Source: Bacteroidetes bacterium SB0662_bin_6
GTDB taxonomy: Bacteria > Bacteroidota > Rhodothermia > Rhodothermales > VXPQ01
DNA: 64,000 bases
Assembly (NCBI GenBank): GCA_009839485.1
Contig: VXPQ01000014.1
Location: 44,727 to 108,726 of the forward strand
Reading direction: 5' to 3'
Under the pieces are notes generated by a model, which did no database searches, was not told the DNA's origin, and saw nothing but the letters and a program-made list of their open reading frames with translations. The translations under genes were made by a program, and so were the position numbers. Positions 60,877 through 64,000 of this stretch are shown here, one piece after another; the stretch's first letter is position 1, and each line of letters opens with the position of its first letter.

Positions 60877-63216
60877 TCACCGCAGCACGTTCAGCAGCCG
60901 CGAGTATTTTATAATGATCGCCTGGTCTGTGAATTCCGGGTCGAAGGCGCCGAATTCCCTGTCCAGGTCATAGTCGGACGTATGGTTGAAGACGATGAAC
61001 AGGCCCGTGCCCGCTGACTGAAGCCACCCGAACCGCAGATTCATGGACCAGAGTTCTGCTGCGCTGTTGTACTGAATCAGCGTTTGCAGGTAGATGCGCG
61101 GGGTAAAGGAATACGAAAGCCGGGTACGCACGAGATTCGCGGTGAATTTGCCGCCCGGCAGGTCCACCCAGTTTTGACTCAGGCCGATCTCCGTGTTGAA
61201 TGCATCCCCGGCCCGTGCGCGGATGGTGGACAGGATCGTAACGCGATCGCCCCCGAAAAATCCTCCCGCAATAACCCGGGTACTCAGGCTGAGCGGAAGG
61301 CTCTCGTCCGTGATGCCGACGATCATGGCTTCCCGGTGATGGTACGATTTTCTCGGTACCCACACGCCCTCACTGATTTGAAAAGCATTCCGGACGCCTT
61401 CGGTGGTGAAGTTGATGCCTGTGTGAATTTCCCAGCCGTTTTCCCATTCCCAGTGGTTGTCGATGTGCAGAAAACCTGTTTCATACACTCTGTCGAAGCC
61501 CCAATAACCATAGTAGCTGACGTGCGGGCGCAATTCGTGAAAACGGAGGTAATCGGGACGAAACCGGTAAAAAACGAGGCCGCTAAAACGCCGGTAGGCG
61601 GATGTCCGTTGCATGAAACCGAGTTCCGGGTTGAAGTTGTCGGCTACTTCGGTATAGCCTGCGTTCAGCATCCAGGCTTCGGAATTGTAGTTGGCCACCG
61701 TCTGGAACGCATAGTTTCTCCCCGACATATCCGGCGTTGCCGACAACGCCCCGAAACCCGATACGAAGGCGTACTGTCCGATACCGAGCTGGCCGTCCAG
61801 CGCAATTACGCGGTTGTAATCGTTCTCGGTCGCCAGATCGCCCACACCCTGTCGGTTGGTAACAATCACGCCGGCGAAGGTTCGGTTCGGAAACTCGCGC
61901 TTGAGGCGCGCCACGCTGAAGTTATTCCCCGGAATCTCCTCCCCGCCCAGTTGCCGGGTTTGCATGTTGAGCACCCCGATCCGGTAGTCGCCCATGGAGC
62001 CGGAGAGGCGGGCGCCGCCGAGAATGGGTACCGCTACGCCGCCCGCGCCGATACCGATGCGCCGGCTGAAGAAAAGGTCGATCTGCCCCGGCGCCCCCAC
62101 CGAAAACACGCCGGCGTTTTCCAGGAAGAAGGGCCGTTTTTCCGGAAAGAAAAGATTGAAGCGGTCCAGATTGATTTGTTGTTCGTCCACCTCGACCTGC
62201 GCAAAATCGGTGTTGTACGTGACGTCGAGCGTCATGCTTGGGGTTACGCTGTACTTCAGGTCTATGCCGATGTCCCCTTCCGGGTCTGAGTATTCCGAGG
62301 TGGTTGGCAACTCCGAGGAGTCGGTGGTGCGGGCGCCTTGTCCAAGCGCGTACGGGATGATTTGCAGATTGCGCGGCGCCTGGATGTCCAAACCTTCCAG
62401 CGTCCCGGCCAGCGAAACCCGCGTGAGCGTGTATTGCCGGGGAAGCGGGGCCCAGTAGGCGGTTTCGTTCCGGCGCCGGATGCGGCGTTCGAAGTTGATG
62501 CCCCACGCCTGATTCTCTCCGGTCGCAAAGCGCAATGTGCGCAGCGGAATGGCGAATTCGGCGCTCCATCCGTACGCTCCCGTTTCGGTGTGGACTGTCC
62601 ATGCGCCATCCCAGTTGACGTTCAACCCGCCGCCCGAACCGCTTTGGTTGCGCGGGCCCTGGGAGAACCGCCCGCTGTTCTGGCCTTCATTCGTTACCTG
62701 TGCATCGTATTCGACCCCGGCGGAATTTGTCCCGAAAATAAATCCGTTCTGGCGATCGCGGTACGTGTCCAGAATGAGACTGAAACTGTCGGCCTCCTGA
62801 GGATCCGCATCCCGGCGGCTGTCCGACACGATGATCTGCGACGGGTCGCGGTCGTAGCACACGACCCCGACGTACAGGGTTTGTTCGGTGTACCGGATGC
62901 GGACTGCGGTCTGCTCTGAAGCCGGTTGTCCCTCGTTCGGGGTGATTTGGATAAATCCGGTGGCAGGTTCGATGTCGGACCAGGCTGGGTCGCCCAGTAC
63001 ATTGCCGTCGAGGACGGGCAGGGTGTCGCTGTTGCTCTTAACCGCGCGTATTGCCGGGGCGCTGATCGGAGCGCTATCGGCTGTGCTGTTATTGGCAGCG
63101 TAGGCGCCCGTCTGTTCCGCTTGCTGCGCCGTGGCGGGAAGCGCAAGGGGCAAGGTCAGAAGAAAGAAGAGGGCCGCGAGCATTGCACGGCTTGCGAAGC
63201 GCATCCTGTAGTGCAT
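60877..63216 (-). CDS. DUF5916 outer-membrane barrel with CBM9-like N-domain
   Basis: About 779 residues from the ATG at 63216 (ATGs at 63204 and 63183 are also possible). A signal peptide is cut near ATAQQ. An N-terminal CBM9-like sandwich (LPVLDGNVLGDPAWSDIEPA; TLYVGVVCYDRDPSQIIVSD; GFIFGTNSAGVEYDAQVTN) is followed by a DUF5916 barrel (FFPEKRPFFLENAGVFSVG is the hallmark). The family is widespread in Bacteroidota; its role is unknown, perhaps a surface carbohydrate-binding porin. It diverges from a second DUF5916 gene 250 bp away and converges with SusD. Confidence 0.88.
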   Translation of the reverse strand: MHYRMRFASRAMLAALFFLLTLPLALPATAQQAEQTGAYAANNSTADSAPISAPAIRAVKSNSDTLPVLDGNVLGDPAWSDIEPATGFIQITPNEGQPASEQTAVRIRYTEQTLYVGVVCYDRDPSQIIVSDSRRDADPQEADSFSLILDTYRDRQNGFIFGTNSAGVEYDAQVTNEGQNSGRFSQGPRNQSGSGGGLNVNWDGAWTVHTETGAYGWSAEFAIPLRTLRFATGENQAWGINFERRIRRRNETAYWAPLPRQYTLTRVSLAGTLEGLDIQAPRNLQIIPYALGQGARTTDSSELPTTSEYSDPEGDIGIDLKYSVTPSMTLDVTYNTDFAQVEVDEQQINLDRFNLFFPEKRPFFLENAGVFSVGAPGQIDLFFSRRIGIGAGGVAVPILGGARLSGSMGDYRIGVLNMQTRQLGGEEIPGNNFSVARLKREFPNRTFAGVIVTNRQGVGDLATENDYNRVIALDGQLGIGQYAFVSGFGALSATPDMSGRNYAFQTVANYNSEAWMLNAGYTEVADNFNPELGFMQRTSAYRRFSGLVFYRFRPDYLRFHELRPHVSYYGYWGFDRVYETGFLHIDNHWEWENGWEIHTGINFTTEGVRNAFQISEGVWVPRKSYHHREAMIVGITDESLPLSLSTRVIAGGFFGGDRVTILSTIRARAGDAFNTEIGLSQNWVDLPGGKFTANLVRTRLSYSFTPRIYLQTLIQYNSAAELWSMNLRFGWLQSAGTGLFIVFNHTSDYDLDREFGAFDPEFTDQAIIIKYSRLLNVLR

Positions 63217-63466
63217 GGAGGGTAGCCGGAAAGGATCAGAGAAGAAAGGTGCGGATAAAAGCCGGAAATACAGGAAATACAATTATAAAATATAACGCAA
63301 ACACAGCTGGATATGTGTTTTTTGCCGCTCATGGAATACGGAACAGGTGTTTGGGGTCTAACTCTTGTGTATTCTGTGCCTGCCGTAGCTTTTCCCGGGA
63401 AGGTTGTGCATCTAACAGGGTATATACAAGGGTATATCAGGCTTTTTTCGTTCAAACTGTGTTTTC

Positions 63467-64000
63467 ATGCAACGTGATGTACTGATTTTCCCACATGTTT
63501 CGGCATTCGTTGCGGCCGTGTTCGCCGCCTGCGCTCTGCTGCCCGCCCTTGAGGTTTCAGCCCAGACGAGTGCGCCGTCGCCTCCGTTGGAGCGGGAAAA
63601 CGAGGGCGTCATGCAGGCCCTGTTTGTCGAAGAAGAGATTGCCCTCGACGGCATACTGGACGAAGCAATCTGGCAAAGGGCCGTCGCCGTATCCGGTTTC
63701 AGGCAATACGAACCTGTGGACGGCGCCCCGGCATTTCAGGAAACGGAAGTTCGTGTCTTGTATGGGGCGAATAATCTCTACGTCGGAGCATTGCTCCATG
63801 ACGAGGAGCCGGGGGCTATTGAAAGGGCGTTGGGGCGGCGGGACGATTTCAATCGGGCAGACTGGTTTCTGGTAGCTGTGGATGCTTATTTCGACCGGCG
63901 CACCGCCTATGTTTTTGGTGTGAATGCGGCCGGCGTTCAATTCGATGCGCTCCAGACAGGAACCGGAACAACCGGCGGCGGGCCGGGTGGCGGTGGAGGT
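63467..64000 (+). CDS. DUF5916/CBM9-like protein, N-terminal part (cut by window end)
   Basis: I translated this from the ATG at 63467; it stays open for 178 codons to the window edge. The hydrophobic signal (VSAFVAAVFAACALLPALEV, cut near VSAQT) is followed by a CBM9-like domain: IALDGILDEAIWQRAVAVSG, NNLYVGALLHDEEPGAIERA, and AYVFGVNAAGVQFDALQTG, which matches FGTNSAGVEYDAQ in the divergent neighbour. The visible part ends in a Gly-rich stretch. Same family as the gene at 60877-63216, so this is a divergent pair of paralogues. No Shine-Dalgarno sequence is seen; GGGTATAT occurs twice at 63418-63425 and 63430-63437, 12 bp apart. Confidence 0.82.
   Translation, partial: MQRDVLIFPHVSAFVAAVFAACALLPALEVSAQTSAPSPPLERENEGVMQALFVEEEIALDGILDEAIWQRAVAVSGFRQYEPVDGAPAFQETEVRVLYGANNLYVGALLHDEEPGAIERALGRRDDFNRADWFLVAVDAYFDRRTAYVFGVNAAGVQFDALQTGTGTTGGGPGGGGG

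Noticed and set aside
1..64000. tRNA, rRNA and transposase genes
   Set aside because: I looked for T-loop (GTTCGAATC-like) signatures in gaps and for transposase motifs in all large frames. The only GTTCGAA-like strings fall inside coding sequence, and no transposase motif was seen.

Overview
The window looks like a chromosomal segment of a moderately GC-rich Bacteroidota-type bacterium, most likely from the Rhodothermia/Balneolia side of the phylum. The evidence is direct: several secreted proteins end in type IX secretion (T9SS) sorting domains with the NYPNPFNPSTTI-type signature. There is a SusC/SusD pair, two TonB-dependent receptors with carboxypeptidase-D-like N-domains, and two PorV/PorQ proteins. 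At least two promoters fit the Bacteroidota TTG...TAnnTTTG pattern. Several genes lack a strong Shine-Dalgarno sequence, which is usual in this phylum. Planctomycete-style cytochrome/DUF1501 genes are also present, as they are in many marine Bacteroidota.

Layout. 1-3217: minus-strand pair DUF1549/DUF1553 cytochrome protein plus DUF1501 protein (cut by the window edge). 3316-8586: five co-oriented genes (DUF1214, sulfotransferase, two short-chain dehydrogenases, SRPBCC protein). They lie between the intact purF and a decayed copy of the purF 3' end, and are preceded by a strongly folded leader. 8587-14275: housekeeping and nucleotide-related genes on the minus strand: purF, a CNNM/CBS transporter-like protein, creatininase, then an operon ssb - nucleoside deoxyribosyltransferase - DNA methyltransferase. 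14276-14773: gene-free region with DnaA-box-like sites. 14774-17629: mazG and a double-AAA ATPase.

17708-41633 is an outer-membrane and T9SS cargo district. It holds two diverging copies of one gene module (TonB receptor - large PNPF/PNPY-type C-terminal-domain protein - PorV protein). Around these sit two FG-GAP repeat T9SS proteins, a T9SS-tagged amidase, a T9SS-tagged family-10-like glycosidase and a beta-propeller lipoprotein. The two modules point away from each other, with the glycosidase and its divergent promoter region between them.

41736-51016 holds two small coiled-coil membrane proteins (with the stump of a duplicated third), a large PVC-type heme dehydrogenase-like protein, a GDSL hydrolase and a TPR/FG-GAP/ASPIC lipoprotein. 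51075-52154 is a class I fructose-bisphosphate aldolase. 52509-60793 is a CRTAC1-like lipoprotein followed by SusC and SusD, with a long inverted repeat in the leader of the first gene. 60877-64000 is a divergent pair of DUF5916 outer-membrane-barrel proteins, the second cut by the window end.

No rRNA, tRNA, CRISPR array or transposase gene was seen. The best candidates for something undescribed are: (i) the purF-bounded island with its structured leader; (ii) the duplicated TonB-receptor/sorting-protein/PorV module, whose middle proteins share a C-terminal domain unlike the standard T9SS type A signal; and (iii) the 31-bp inverted-repeat element in the 5' untranslated region at 52.4 kb.
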